Positions 18,279-28,266 are shown, counted from the stretch's first letter. The stretch: 64,000 bases of DNA from Microbulbifer sp. Q7 (GCF_001639145.1 NZ_LROY01000002.1:590501-654500), one strand, 5' to 3'. Numbers and translations are program-made. The notes: generated by a model not told the origin, from the sequence alone.

Positions 18279-19227
18279 GACCAGTCGGGGCGAGATCGGC
18301 GGCAACCTGCGGGTGACCGGCGCAAGCTGGCAGCGGATGCGGCAATGGCGCATGCCCAGAGCAGCCGGTGGATTCTCAGCGCTGGTGCCTTACCTTTTTC
18401 TGTTGCCAGCCTGCGCGATTATCGGGGCCTTTGTGCTGTATCCCATGCTGCACGCGATCATGGCAAGTTTGACCGACTACAACATGATTACCGAGCCTGA
18501 ATTTGTCGGAGCGGACAACTACAGAATGCTGCTGCAGGATCCCTTCTTCTGGAACAGTCTGAAGAACACGATGCTGTATCTGGTGGTGGTGGTGCCGGTG
18601 CTGGTGATTGCCCCGATATTTCTCGCGTTGCTGGTCAATCGTTCCCTGCCGGGCATCAAATTGTTTCGCGCCGTGTTTTATCTGCCAGTCATTACGTCCC
18701 TGGTGGTGACCGGCCTGATCTGGAAGTGGGTGTATGAGGAGCAGGGGATTCTCAACTATTTCTTGCTGAGCACCGGCATCACCGATGATCCGGTGGCGTT
18801 TCTCACCGATCCAGCCAACGCACTGTTCTCTGTAATCGCGGTTACGGTTTGGACCGGTCTCGGCTATTACATGGTGATCTATCTGGCCGGCCTTCAGTCC
18901 ATTCCGCGTCACCTGTATGAAGCGGCAGAGGTGGAGGGCGTCTCCAAGTGGCGCCAGACCTTGTTTATCACCATTCCATTATTGAAGCCATCGATTGCCG
19001 TGGTGGCGGTGATGTCGTCGATCGCTGCGATGAAAGTGTTTGAAGAAGTCTATGTGATGACCCAGGGCGGCCCGCTCGATAGCACCAAGACGCTGGTCTA
19101 CTTCATTTATCAGAGTGCGTTTGAGGAGTTTGAAATGGGCTACGCGGCGGCAGCCGGGGTGGTGCTCTTCCTGCTGACGCTGGTGTTGTCCCTGGTCAAC
19201 CTGTTTCTGCTGAGAAAGGATCGATGA
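18265..19227 (+). CDS. Sugar ABC transporter permease (MalF/UgpA type)
   Basis: This 320-aa inner-membrane permease has six predicted membrane segments and the EAA loop YEAAEVEGVSKWRQTLFITI (about residues 224-243), which docks the ATPase. The ATG at 18265 has GGAG upstream and lies inside the end of the kinase gene; an ATG at 18247 is the alternative. It overlaps the second permease by four bases. It forms the channel with the next gene and the ATPase encoded at 25925. Confidence 0.93.
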   Translation: MQANETSRGEIGGNLRVTGASWQRMRQWRMPRAAGGFSALVPYLFLLPACAIIGAFVLYPMLHAIMASLTDYNMITEPEFVGADNYRMLLQDPFFWNSLKNTMLYLVVVVPVLVIAPIFLALLVNRSLPGIKLFRAVFYLPVITSLVVTGLIWKWVYEEQGILNYFLLSTGITDDPVAFLTDPANALFSVIAVTVWTGLGYYMVIYLAGLQSIPRHLYEAAEVEGVSKWRQTLFITIPLLKPSIAVVAVMSSIAAMKVFEEVYVMTQGGPLDSTKTLVYFIYQSAFEEFEMGYAAAAGVVLFLLTLVLSLVNLFLLRKDR

Positions 19228-20051
19228 AAGCGTCTCCTCTTGCGATTATCTTGCGGTATGTCGGGCTTCTCTGTGTAGCGTTGCTCACCATGGGGCCATT
19301 CCTGTGGTTGCTTTCCACGGCGCTCAAGTCCGGTAGTGAGAACATTTTTGCCTACCCACCCTCGCTGCTGCCGGAGCAGCCGACGCTGGAAAACTTCAGT
19401 CGTGTGCTGGAAACGCAACCGTTCGTTCTGTATCTGAAAAATAGTGTGTTGGTGGCACTGTTGTCGGTGACCGCGAATCTGATGTTTGCGTCACTGGCCG
19501 CATACCCGCTGGCGCGCATGGAATTTCGCGGCAAAAACCTGATCTTCGTGGTGCTGCTCAGCTCCATGATGATCCCTTTCCAGCTGTTGATGATTCCGGT
19601 GTACAACATTGCCATCTCTCTTGGGCTGCAAAACTCGTATCTAGGGCTGCTGCTTCCACACGCCTGCACGGCGTTCGGTGTATTCCTGATGCGCCAGGCC
19701 TTCCTGGGGATTCCCAAGGCGCTGGAGGAGTCCGCGTTGCTTGAGGGATTAAATCGTGTGCAGATCTGGTGGTACGTTTTGCTGCCTTTGGTCAAGCCGT
19801 CACTAGCTACGCTCGCCGTATTCAGTTTTATTGCGGTATGGGGGGACTTCCTGTGGCCGTTGATTATTCTTGATGACCCCTCCTACTACACCCTGCCGCT
19901 AGGCGTAAATCGCCTGGCCAATACATTCTCTATGGACTGGCGCCTGGTCGCGGCTGGGGCCGTATTCTCAATCTTGCCAATTCTGGCGGTATTTCTGTTC
20001 AGCCAGAAATATTTCATTGAAGGCGCCATGCGTGGCGCGGTGAAAGGATAA
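19224..20051 (+). CDS. Sugar ABC transporter permease (MalG/UgpE type)
   Basis: This 275-aa permease is the second membrane subunit of the CUT1 importer. It has six hydrophobic segments and the EAA loop EESALLEGLNRVQIWWYVLL (about residues 167-186). It overlaps the first permease by four bases (ATGA), indicating one coupled transcript. It ends 16 bases before the GH38 gene. Confidence 0.93.
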   Translation: MKASPLAIILRYVGLLCVALLTMGPFLWLLSTALKSGSENIFAYPPSLLPEQPTLENFSRVLETQPFVLYLKNSVLVALLSVTANLMFASLAAYPLARMEFRGKNLIFVVLLSSMMIPFQLLMIPVYNIAISLGLQNSYLGLLLPHACTAFGVFLMRQAFLGIPKALEESALLEGLNRVQIWWYVLLPLVKPSLATLAVFSFIAVWGDFLWPLIILDDPSYYTLPLGVNRLANTFSMDWRLVAAGAVFSILPILAVFLFSQKYFIEGAMRGAVKG

Positions 20052-20067
20052 GCGTGGGAGCCATCAC

Positions 20068-22707
20068 ATGAGTAAAGATGTTGCGGTCGTGGTGCAAACT
20101 CATTGGGATCGGGAGTGGTATTACCCCCACCAGACTTTTCTTGCGCGTCTGCTGCGGGTTATGCAGCAGGTTGTGGAGCAGCTGGATAGCGGCGAACTGA
20201 AAACTTTTCTGTTCGATGGGCAGGTTTCCGCCATCGAGGATTTCTATACACACGCGGAACCTCCACTGGTTGAGCGGGTGCGCGCCCATGTTCAGGCCGG
20301 GCGCATTGTGATCGGGCCCTGGTACATCATGGCCGACGAGTTCCTGTGTGCGGGTGAGTCCCTGGTACGCAATCTTGAAATGGGCATGTCACGAGCGGCC
20401 ACTCACGGCCGCTGTCAGGCAGTGGGCTACCTGCCCGATACCTTTGGACACATCGCACAGATGCCGCAAATCCTGCGCGGCTTCGGCATCGACAATGCCG
20501 TGGCCTGGCGCGGTATCGATGCCCCTCAGTCCGAGATTCAGTGGTTGGCGCCGGATGGCAGCCGCGTTTTTACGGTGTTTCTGTCTGAGGGATATTACCA
20601 GCATCCTTTCAATACCGCGGACTGGCAAACGGCCCTGAATAGCTATCTGAGAAAAATCGTCAATCGCAGTGGCGGCGGTGAGTTGCTGCTGACCCAGGGT
20701 GGCGATCACCTGCTGACCATCGAAAACCTGCAGCAAAAAATTGAATCATATAACACCGAGCAGGGGGATTTCCGGCTAGTGCAGCGCAGTCTGGAAGCGT
20801 ATATCCGGCGCGTGCAGGCAGCACACTCGGACGACGAATTCCCTGCGGTAACCGGCGAATTGCGGAACAATCAGACGGCGTTCGTGCTCCCGGATGTGCT
20901 GTCCACAAGGCAATACCTGAAAGACCAGAATCAGTCTCTGGAGGACCGGCTAACCGGTCTGGTGGAGCCATTGCTGGCACTGGCGGCACCGATGTTCGAG
21001 CAGGCAGAGTACTACCCGCACCACTATTTGGATCAAACCTGGCAGCTGCTGATTGAGCAGCACGCACACGATTCCATCTGCGGTTGCAGCGTGGATGCGG
21101 TGCACCGTGAAATGGAGGTACGCTTTACCCAGCTGCACCAGCGTCTGGATGCACTGACGGCTCAGGCGCAGTTGGCGTTGGGGATGTGCAATGACCGGGT
21201 CAGCTTCCATCGTGATGAACGTGCCCCGGATCCCTTTGCTGACGACCGCCGTTTCAGCCTGTTTAACCCTTCGCCCAAGCCACGCTCAGGCTGGCAGGTG
21301 TTTACGCTCTTCCTGCGCGGTGAAGCGTGCGAAGACCTGGTGATAAAAAACGCGGCCGGCGACAGTCTCCCGTCGATTTTGATCGCGCGGGAAAGCGCCA
21401 GTGAATTCCATTCTCCCGTCGATGATTTCCCGGATCTTGTGGCCGGGCATCGCTACACGATCGCGCTAAATATGACACTTGCGGGCCTGCAGATGCAGAC
21501 CTGCGAGGTGCACAGCGGAACTCAGGACGCTGCATTTACAAGCGGCGTCGTGCCGGGGCAACACGCCATCGAAAATGCCTGCTATCGCCTTTCGGTAAAC
21601 GACAACCGGCTGATTATTGAGGACAAGCGCCGCGGCCATCGCTATGACGATGCCCTGACGCTGGTCAGTGAGCTGGACGGAGGGGATACCTACAACTTCT
21701 CGCCGGTGGATGAACAGTACTACCGCGCCGACATTCTCTCCTGCGAAGTAAAGACACATAGTTCCGTGAATAGCGATCACGCAGTGCAGACCCTGGTACT
21801 GCGTTTGCGTCTGCGTCAGCCCGCGGGTCTCGACAGTGACCGGGGAATCGATCCCGCTTGGGTCGAGAGCGAGGGTGAGCTGCAGCTAAGGCTGATGCCG
21901 GAGGATGACTACATCGACGGTCAGCTGGAATGGGAGAACCATGCGCGCGATCAGCGACTGCGCTTGCAGTTGTCTCTCGGCAAACTGGTGACACACTCCG
22001 GGGCGGATAGTGCATTTCACTGGGTCGAGCGTGAAAAAACCTATAGTGATACGACCCAGGTCAGTGGTCAGCAGGAAGCGCCGGTTGCGGTATTCCCCAG
22101 CTACTCTGCGGTAAGTGCCGGCGCCGTGGGCTTCGTGCACCGCGGCCTGCAGGAGGCCGGGGTCATTGCAGCTGGAAACGAAGATCGCCTCGCCATCACA
22201 TTGATCCGCAGTGTTGGCTGGCTATCCCGCCGCGACCTGAAAACCCGCGGGTTGGGCGCCGGGCCCGACCTTCCCACGCCGGAAGCCCAGTGTTTGCGGC
22301 CGCATCAATTCCTGTTCGCGTTTACCTTGCAGCAACCAGAACCGGTTTCCCTGCTGCAACGCGCGGAAGCATGGCGCAAGCCGGTGACATTGTTGCGCGG
22401 CGGGGGCATGGCGCAGCTGCCTGGATTGCAGCTAAAGGCGCCCGGGTTGCAGCTGAGCAGCTTGCGCAGAGTGCTGAGGGAGGGCGTGTCCGTACTGGAG
22501 ATGCGGGTATGGAATCCCACGCAAAAGCCGGTGCACGCCAGGTTCAGCTGCGAAGATTTCACAAGAGTGGATCTGACCGGTCAGGTAACTGATGTCGCCG
22601 GTGATCCCGCAGAGGTCGCACCCCACCAGATTGCCACTTTCGTATTCCCATTTGACAAGCTGATGAATAGTAAACCGCCCGCGGAGACACAGCATGGCCA
22701 AGTATAA
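20068..22707 (+). CDS. GH38 alpha-mannosidase-family hydrolase
   Basis: This 879-aa cytoplasmic enzyme belongs to glycoside hydrolase family 38. Metal-binding QTHWDREWYYP is at residues 10-20, and GYLPDTFGHIAQMPQIL (about 128-144) contains the aspartate expected to be the nucleophile and the metal-binding histidine. The HDSICGCSVDAVHREM segment matches the family and a beta-rich C-terminal half follows. No signal peptide is visible, so it should act on imported oligosaccharide, as MngB does on mannosylglycerate-6-P. It overlaps the DUF4127 gene by 14 bases. The exact alpha-mannoside is unknown. Confidence 0.92.
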   Translation: MSKDVAVVVQTHWDREWYYPHQTFLARLLRVMQQVVEQLDSGELKTFLFDGQVSAIEDFYTHAEPPLVERVRAHVQAGRIVIGPWYIMADEFLCAGESLVRNLEMGMSRAATHGRCQAVGYLPDTFGHIAQMPQILRGFGIDNAVAWRGIDAPQSEIQWLAPDGSRVFTVFLSEGYYQHPFNTADWQTALNSYLRKIVNRSGGGELLLTQGGDHLLTIENLQQKIESYNTEQGDFRLVQRSLEAYIRRVQAAHSDDEFPAVTGELRNNQTAFVLPDVLSTRQYLKDQNQSLEDRLTGLVEPLLALAAPMFEQAEYYPHHYLDQTWQLLIEQHAHDSICGCSVDAVHREMEVRFTQLHQRLDALTAQAQLALGMCNDRVSFHRDERAPDPFADDRRFSLFNPSPKPRSGWQVFTLFLRGEACEDLVIKNAAGDSLPSILIARESASEFHSPVDDFPDLVAGHRYTIALNMTLAGLQMQTCEVHSGTQDAAFTSGVVPGQHAIENACYRLSVNDNRLIIEDKRRGHRYDDALTLVSELDGGDTYNFSPVDEQYYRADILSCEVKTHSSVNSDHAVQTLVLRLRLRQPAGLDSDRGIDPAWVESEGELQLRLMPEDDYIDGQLEWENHARDQRLRLQLSLGKLVTHSGADSAFHWVEREKTYSDTTQVSGQQEAPVAVFPSYSAVSAGAVGFVHRGLQEAGVIAAGNEDRLAITLIRSVGWLSRRDLKTRGLGAGPDLPTPEAQCLRPHQFLFAFTLQQPEPVSLLQRAEAWRKPVTLLRGGGMAQLPGLQLKAPGLQLSSLRRVLREGVSVLEMRVWNPTQKPVHARFSCEDFTRVDLTGQVTDVAGDPAEVAPHQIATFVFPFDKLMNSKPPAETQHGQV

Positions 22708-24244
22708 GATCCTGGCACTGCCGGTGGATGGAAGGCCGGTAACCCGTGAACAGGTGCAGATGGTCGCTCGGATTGCGGGCTGTGAAGTGCTTTGCCCTCC
22801 CGTAGCGTCACTCGGTCATTTTCGGGAGTCCGCAGACCGCGACCTGCTTAAAAACTGGATCGCACAGCACGTGGATGCCGTAGACGGATTTATTTTCTCC
22901 CTCGACATGCTGGTGTACGGCGGGCTGGTACCCAGTCGTTTTATCGAGGACGGGCAGGATGCATTACGTGCGCGCCTCGGATTGCTCGGGGAGTTAAAGG
23001 CGGGTTATCCGGACAAGCCGCTCTATGGTTTCAGTGCCACCATGCGCATGTCCAACAACAATGAAAATGAAGAGGAAAAGCGCTACTGGAGCCAGTACGG
23101 TAAAGATATCTGGGCCTGGTCGTACCACAGCGACCGCCATGCCTGTGCAGGAGATGCGCAAGATCAGGAGCTTGCAGAAACTGCACGGAATCGCATTCCG
23201 GCGGAAATCCAGCAGGATTACCTGAATACTCGCGCGCGTAACTTTGCGATTACCCGAGAAGTCCTGGCTCTGGTGGAGCGCGGCACGATCGACCGCTTGA
23301 TTCTGCCGCAGGACGATACCGCCGAATATGGCTTCAATATTGCGGAGCGCCGGAAACTGCAGCAGTGGGTAGTGGAGCGGGAACTGAATGAGTCGGTGCT
23401 CATCTACCCCGGAGCAGACGAAGTGATCTACACCCTGCTGGTACACCAGTTGCAAACCTTGGAACATCGCAATGGGGTTAGTGCACCTGCGCTGCGCATT
23501 GCGCTGCGACCGCATCACGCCGCGGCCCTGAACGCCATGGTGGCGCGCTACGAAGATCGTCCGGTCATGGAGTCTATTCGTTGTCAGATCCATGCGGCCG
23601 GTGCCGAGCTGGTAGCCGACGAAGCATCCGCCGATGTCGTGATTGCCGTGCACTGTCGTGGCGCTAAGCAGGGTGACTGGGCAATGCAGTACCCCCTGGC
23701 GGAAGACCTTGGGCTGGACGCACAGTGGGTTGCACAGCTCAAGCAGGATCTGAAAGACAAACGTCGGCCAGTCGCACTGCTGGATCTCGCCTATGCCAAT
23801 GGCGGTGACCCGGAGCTCCTCTCCGCACTGGAGAACTCAGCGGAAGCGGGACTCGCTGCCCTGCAGGCATATAGCGGATGGAATACCGCCAGCAATAGTA
23901 TCGGCAGTCTGGTCGCCCAGTTGTGCGCTGCGACCAATGAGTTACGAGCTGGCAGGCAGGGGGCACACAATCAGCACCTGCTCGCCACCCGACTGCTGGA
24001 CGATTACCTGTATCAGTCCCGCCTGCGCCAGACCCTGCGAGCGGAGCAGCGGGACCAGGGTCTCGCCGATGGCGATACGCAGACACTGGAGCAGGTCTAT
24101 GTCGCCACCGCACGGCAATGGCTTGCGCGGCAGCGATTCAATACCGTATCGCTGGAGGGCGTCTACTTCCCGTGGCATCGCAGCTTCGAGATCGGATTGC
24201 GCACCTCACTGGCCACCACCGAGACAGTGGAGGCTGCGGTATGA
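22694..24244 (+). CDS. DUF4127 family protein
   Basis: This 516-aa protein matches DUF4127. The N-terminal landmarks are LPVDGRPVTREQV (residues 8-20), LCPPVASLGHFR and FSLDMLVYGGLVPSR, and a NNNENEEEKRYW segment follows near 115. DUF4127 proteins have no established activity, but the conserved acidic and polar motifs suggest an enzyme. The gene overlaps GH38 by 14 bases and the FAD-oxidoreductase gene by four, a tight coupling that suggests the three act on one substrate. No signal peptide is seen, so it is probably cytoplasmic. Confidence 0.88.
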   Translation: MAKYKILALPVDGRPVTREQVQMVARIAGCEVLCPPVASLGHFRESADRDLLKNWIAQHVDAVDGFIFSLDMLVYGGLVPSRFIEDGQDALRARLGLLGELKAGYPDKPLYGFSATMRMSNNNENEEEKRYWSQYGKDIWAWSYHSDRHACAGDAQDQELAETARNRIPAEIQQDYLNTRARNFAITREVLALVERGTIDRLILPQDDTAEYGFNIAERRKLQQWVVERELNESVLIYPGADEVIYTLLVHQLQTLEHRNGVSAPALRIALRPHHAAALNAMVARYEDRPVMESIRCQIHAAGAELVADEASADVVIAVHCRGAKQGDWAMQYPLAEDLGLDAQWVAQLKQDLKDKRRPVALLDLAYANGGDPELLSALENSAEAGLAALQAYSGWNTASNSIGSLVAQLCAATNELRAGRQGAHNQHLLATRLLDDYLYQSRLRQTLRAEQRDQGLADGDTQTLEQVYVATARQWLARQRFNTVSLEGVYFPWHRSFEIGLRTSLATTETVEAAV

Positions 24245-25884
24245 GTAGCGCTCGCTTTCCCGTATCTGATACGCAAATACACGCTCAGGCGGCCGTGATC
24301 GGCGCTAGCCTTGGTGGCGTGATGGCCGCATGGCAATTGTGTCGCGCAGGCGTGAAAACAATTTTGACGAGTGAATTCCCTTGGATTGGGGGGCAGTTGA
24401 CGAGTCAGGCGGTACCGCCGGATGAGCATCGCTATATTGAATCCTTTGGTGCATCCGCCAGTTACATGGCGTTTCGACGGGCCATGCGTGCGCATTACCG
24501 TTCGCAGGATAATTTTGTCGACAACTCATCGATGACCGAGGGCTGTAACCCGGGAGACGGCTGGGTGAGCCGGCTCTGTTTTGAGCCTGCGGTTGCCGAG
24601 CAGTATCTGTGTGGATTATTGCAGCCGTTTATCGACAAGGGTGTTCTGACGTTACTGGAAGCTGTGCGACCGGTAGCCGCCGCACGCAATGAACGCACTA
24701 TCGCGTCGGTCAGTTTGCAGGGAAAAGAAGACACCGATTGTATCGACGTACACGCGGACTATTTTCTCGATGGCACAGATACCGGCGCGCTACTGGCGCT
24801 GGCGGATCTGCCTTACCGATTGGGTAAAGAGTCCCGTAGCGAATTCAATGAACCGCAGGCTCCGGAAAAACCGGATCCACGGGACCAGCAGCCGATCACC
24901 TTTGTGTGCGCCATGCGCTGGCATCCCGAGCCGGTAGAGCCGATACCGAAACCACCGGAGTACGATTTCTGGTGCGCGCACATTTTGCCGAACTACAACT
25001 ATCCGCTGTTCTCCGATCATATTCCCGGACACGAAGGTTTCAGCGCAGTGCGCCTGCCATTCTTCGTTGCCGCCGCCATGGCCGGAGAGTTCCGGGATCA
25101 GACACTGGATTTGTGGCGGTATCGCCGGGTTGTGTCGGCACACAACTGGCAGGGTAAAACGGTTTGCGACGTGAGCCTGATCAACTGGGCGCAGAATGAC
25201 TATGCGCTGCATCCGTTACTGGACGGAGATACACAAAACGAACAAGAAGTGACCGCGGCGGCCAAAGCGCTTACCCGCTGTTTTGTGCACTGGCTGCAGA
25301 CGGAGGCGCCCCGGGAGTGTCTGGGTGAGCAAGGCTATGGCTTTCCCGAGCTGGCACTGGCGGACGATCTGCTTGGCACCAGCGATGGCTTTGCACAACA
25401 GGTCTACGTACGCGAGTCGCGCCGGATTGTCGGTCTGCAGACATTGAGCCAACGGGACATTCTGATGCACGAAGAGGATGCCGATCAGTGGCGTCCGGCG
25501 ACTTCTGGCAACAGTGTCGGCATTGGCCTGTACAACATGGATATTCACCCCACCTGTGTCTCCGGTATGGGCAGCAATGCAAGAGTGCGCCCGTTCGAAC
25601 TGCCGCTGGGAATATTCATTCCGGCGGACACCGATAACCTGCTGCCGGCCTGTAAAAATATCAGCGTCACCCATCTGGTGAATGCCGCCACGCGGGTACA
25701 CCCCATCGAGTGGCTGGTTGGGGAAGTGGCTGGGCTGTTGGCCGCGTACAGTCTGCGCACCGGTGCGGCCCCAGCGGGTATTTATGAGAGCGCGGCGCGC
25801 ACCGCGCAGTTTCAGTCTTATGCGCAGGAGCAGGGGATTCCTGTGCACTGGCCGGAAACCCCGGTGACTGCGAACGAGCCCTGA
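24241..25884 (+). CDS. FAD-dependent oxidoreductase
   Basis: This 547-aa flavoprotein is of the FAD_oxidored type (PF12831-like). The dinucleotide-binding AAVIGASLGGVMAAWQLCRAG (about residues 19-38) is followed by EFPWIGGQLTSQAVPPDEH, a landmark of this family, and a C-terminal segment NLLPACKNISVTHLVNAATR with RVHPIEWLVGE. The start at 24241 overlaps the DUF4127 stop by four bases. The substrate is unknown. In this context oxidation of a sugar hydroxyl, to help cleave an unusual glycoside, is one possibility, but this is speculative. Confidence 0.88.
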   Translation: MSSARFPVSDTQIHAQAAVIGASLGGVMAAWQLCRAGVKTILTSEFPWIGGQLTSQAVPPDEHRYIESFGASASYMAFRRAMRAHYRSQDNFVDNSSMTEGCNPGDGWVSRLCFEPAVAEQYLCGLLQPFIDKGVLTLLEAVRPVAAARNERTIASVSLQGKEDTDCIDVHADYFLDGTDTGALLALADLPYRLGKESRSEFNEPQAPEKPDPRDQQPITFVCAMRWHPEPVEPIPKPPEYDFWCAHILPNYNYPLFSDHIPGHEGFSAVRLPFFVAAAMAGEFRDQTLDLWRYRRVVSAHNWQGKTVCDVSLINWAQNDYALHPLLDGDTQNEQEVTAAAKALTRCFVHWLQTEAPRECLGEQGYGFPELALADDLLGTSDGFAQQVYVRESRRIVGLQTLSQRDILMHEEDADQWRPATSGNSVGIGLYNMDIHPTCVSGMGSNARVRPFELPLGIFIPADTDNLLPACKNISVTHLVNAATRVHPIEWLVGEVAGLLAAYSLRTGAAPAGIYESAARTAQFQSYAQEQGIPVHWPETPVTANEP

Positions 25885-25924
25885 TCCGAAAACAATTTAA
25901 CGCAACGTATTTCAGAGGTTGCCC

Positions 25925-27028
25925 ATGGCAAACTTACAATTGACCGCCGTCAAGAAACGGTTTGGCAATACCCAGACCATCCACGGTGTAGACCTGCAAG
26001 TTCAGCGTGGAGAATTCGTCGTTTTTGTAGGGCCATCCGGCTGCGGCAAGTCTACGCTCTTGCGCATGATTGCAGGCCTCGAAACGGTGAGTGCTGGCCA
26101 GGTACATATTGGTGGCCGCGATGTCACCGGGCTGCCGCCCAGCCAGCGCCAGGTGGCCATGGTGTTCCAGTCTTACGCGCTCTATCCGCACATGACCGCG
26201 GAGCAGAACCTGAGTTTCGGCATGCGTATGCGCGGCGTACCCAGGCAGGAAGTACAGCAAAAGGTGGCGCGGGCCAGTGCCGTATTGCAGCTGGAGCCGT
26301 ATCTGAAGCGCAAGCCCGGCGAGCTGTCCGGCGGGCAATGCCAGCGTGTCGCCATCGGTCGCGCGCTGGTGCAGGACCCGGATGTGTTCCTGTTCGATGA
26401 GCCGCTGTCGAACCTCGACGCGGAGCTGCGGGTAAAAATGCGTACCGAGATCGCCGATCTGCACCGTCGCCTCGATGCCACCATGATCTATGTCACCCAC
26501 GACCAGACCGAAGCCATGACCCTGGCCGATCGCATCGTCGTTCTGCGCAATGGTCGCATTGAGCAGGTGGGTGCGCCTATGGCGCTCTACACCAATCCTG
26601 CCAACCAGTTTGTAGCCGGGTTTATCGGATCGCCCAAAATGAATTTTCTCACCGCTCGCCTGGTGTCACAGTCCGCAGGGATGGTGACACTGCAGGTGGG
26701 CGCGGCGAAGCTTGACGTGCCGGTGCGTGAACCTCTCACAGCAGAGCAGGACGAAATGACCTTGGGGCTGCGCCCGGAACATCTTCTAATTGACAGTACT
26801 GGTCCATTGCTGGGACAGGTGCGAGCGGTGGAGCAACTGGGTTCCATCAGCTTTGTTTATTTGCAGGTGGCGGGACAGGATGTCTGTGTGCAGACACAGG
26901 CGCTGCCGCTCCCTCGTATTGGTGATGAGATCCGCATGAGTTTCGACACGGCGGATGCCTATCTGTTCGATGCGGAGGGCTTAACCGTATCGCCGCAAAA
27001 AACGGAAAAGGTCGGTGAGGCTGCCTGA
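25925..27028 (+). CDS. Sugar ABC transporter ATP-binding protein (UgpC/MsmK/MalK type)
   Basis: This 367-aa ATPase powers the importer. Walker A is GPSGCGKSTLLRMIAGLE (about residues 36-53), the signature is LSGGQCQRVAIGRALVQDP, and Walker B is VFLFDEPLSNLD. A C-terminal TOBE-type domain follows, as in MalK/UgpC. The ATG at 25925 has AGAGG upstream; a TTG six bases earlier is an alternative. It is separated from its permeases by the three enzyme genes but lies in the same operon. Confidence 0.94.
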   Translation: MANLQLTAVKKRFGNTQTIHGVDLQVQRGEFVVFVGPSGCGKSTLLRMIAGLETVSAGQVHIGGRDVTGLPPSQRQVAMVFQSYALYPHMTAEQNLSFGMRMRGVPRQEVQQKVARASAVLQLEPYLKRKPGELSGGQCQRVAIGRALVQDPDVFLFDEPLSNLDAELRVKMRTEIADLHRRLDATMIYVTHDQTEAMTLADRIVVLRNGRIEQVGAPMALYTNPANQFVAGFIGSPKMNFLTARLVSQSAGMVTLQVGAAKLDVPVREPLTAEQDEMTLGLRPEHLLIDSTGPLLGQVRAVEQLGSISFVYLQVAGQDVCVQTQALPLPRIGDEIRMSFDTADAYLFDAEGLTVSPQKTEKVGEAA

Positions 27029-27029
27029 T

Positions 27030-28208
27030 ATGCGAAGCGCGATCCGTGTACTGCTACTTCCTGTATTCGTTATCTGGGCGCAATTCACTACGGCACTGGG
27101 TGAGTCGTCGGACATGTCCGACAACCGTGATAATGCCCCATTACCCGAGGCCGTGAGGGGTGTCTGGCTGACCAATGTCGCCAGCGACGCGCTGTATACC
27201 CGGGAGGGGATCGAGCAGGCGGTTGAACTGTGTGCGGAGCTTGGGCTGAACAGCATATTTGTGGTGACCTGGAACAAGGGTAAAACCCTGTATCCCTCAC
27301 AGATCATGCACGCATTTACCGGGATGGCTATGGACCCGGCTCTCGACCCGGAACAAACAGATCGCGATCCACTGCAGGAGCTGATCGATGCCGCGCACCG
27401 GCACAATATCAAGGTGTTTGCGTGGTTTGAATTCGGTTTCGCCGCGTCTCATGGCGAGCGGGGAGGAGAACTGATCCGGCGCAAGCCGCATTGGGCTGCA
27501 CTGGATGTTAATGGCGAGTTGGTAACCAAAAACGGTTTTGAGTGGATGAATGCGCTGGATCCGGAAGTCCAGTCGTTTATGACTTCATTGGTGTTAGAGG
27601 TTGTGCGTAACTATGACGTCGACGGCATTCAAGGCGATGACCGCCTGCCAGCACTGCCTTCCGAAGGCGGCTATAACCCGGAGATCGCGGCCGCTTACCT
27701 CGCTGAAACGGGCACAGCACCACCGGCGGATAGCAAAAATTCTGAATGGCTGCAGTGGCGTGCAAACCGCCTGAATCAATACGCTATGGATCTTTACCGG
27801 GCGGTGAAGGCGGAAGATCCCGATGTCATTGTGTCCTTTTCCCCTTCGATTTTCCCCTGGTCCCGCGAGCAGTATCTACAGGACTGGCCCAGTTGGCTGG
27901 CGCAGGGTTCGGCGGATTTATTGATCCCCCAGGTATACCGCCATGACCTGGAAAGTTACCGAAGTACCCTCCGTGAAACGCTCACCTACGTCCCCGCCGC
28001 GCAGCGCGACGCTTTCGCACCGGGTGTGTTGATCAAGGTCGGTGAAACTATGCCATCACAGGAAATGATGGACGGAATGCTGGCGGCCAATCGCGAGGCG
28101 GGTCTGTTGGGGGAAGTGTTCTTCTTTTACGAAGGGCTTGAGGACTACCGGGACGTAATTCGCGGGTCTTATGCCTCACAGCCTGTCAGGTTTCCCGAGG
28201 CGCTGTAA
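27030..28208 (+). CDS. Exported GHL10-family glycoside hydrolase (DigH/YddW-like)
   Basis: This 392-aa protein has a signal peptide (about residues 1-24) and a GHL10 (PF02638/DUF187) TIM-barrel domain. Family landmarks are AVRGVWLTNVASDALY near 40, HNIKVFAWFEFGFA, and YDVDGIQGDDRLPALPSEGG. E. coli YddW, renamed DigH, belongs to this family and cleaves denuded peptidoglycan glycan strands. That precedent and the export signal make action on cell-wall glycan plausible. It starts one base after the ATPase stop. Substrate is inferred. Confidence 0.86.
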   Translation: MRSAIRVLLLPVFVIWAQFTTALGESSDMSDNRDNAPLPEAVRGVWLTNVASDALYTREGIEQAVELCAELGLNSIFVVTWNKGKTLYPSQIMHAFTGMAMDPALDPEQTDRDPLQELIDAAHRHNIKVFAWFEFGFAASHGERGGELIRRKPHWAALDVNGELVTKNGFEWMNALDPEVQSFMTSLVLEVVRNYDVDGIQGDDRLPALPSEGGYNPEIAAAYLAETGTAPPADSKNSEWLQWRANRLNQYAMDLYRAVKAEDPDVIVSFSPSIFPWSREQYLQDWPSWLAQGSADLLIPQVYRHDLESYRSTLRETLTYVPAAQRDAFAPGVLIKVGETMPSQEMMDGMLAANREAGLLGEVFFFYEGLEDYRDVIRGSYASQPVRFPEAL

Positions 28209-28266
28209 CGCCGAAAGCACGACAGAACCAACAAGCGATAGCGAACAACAAAATGAGGGAAGTATT

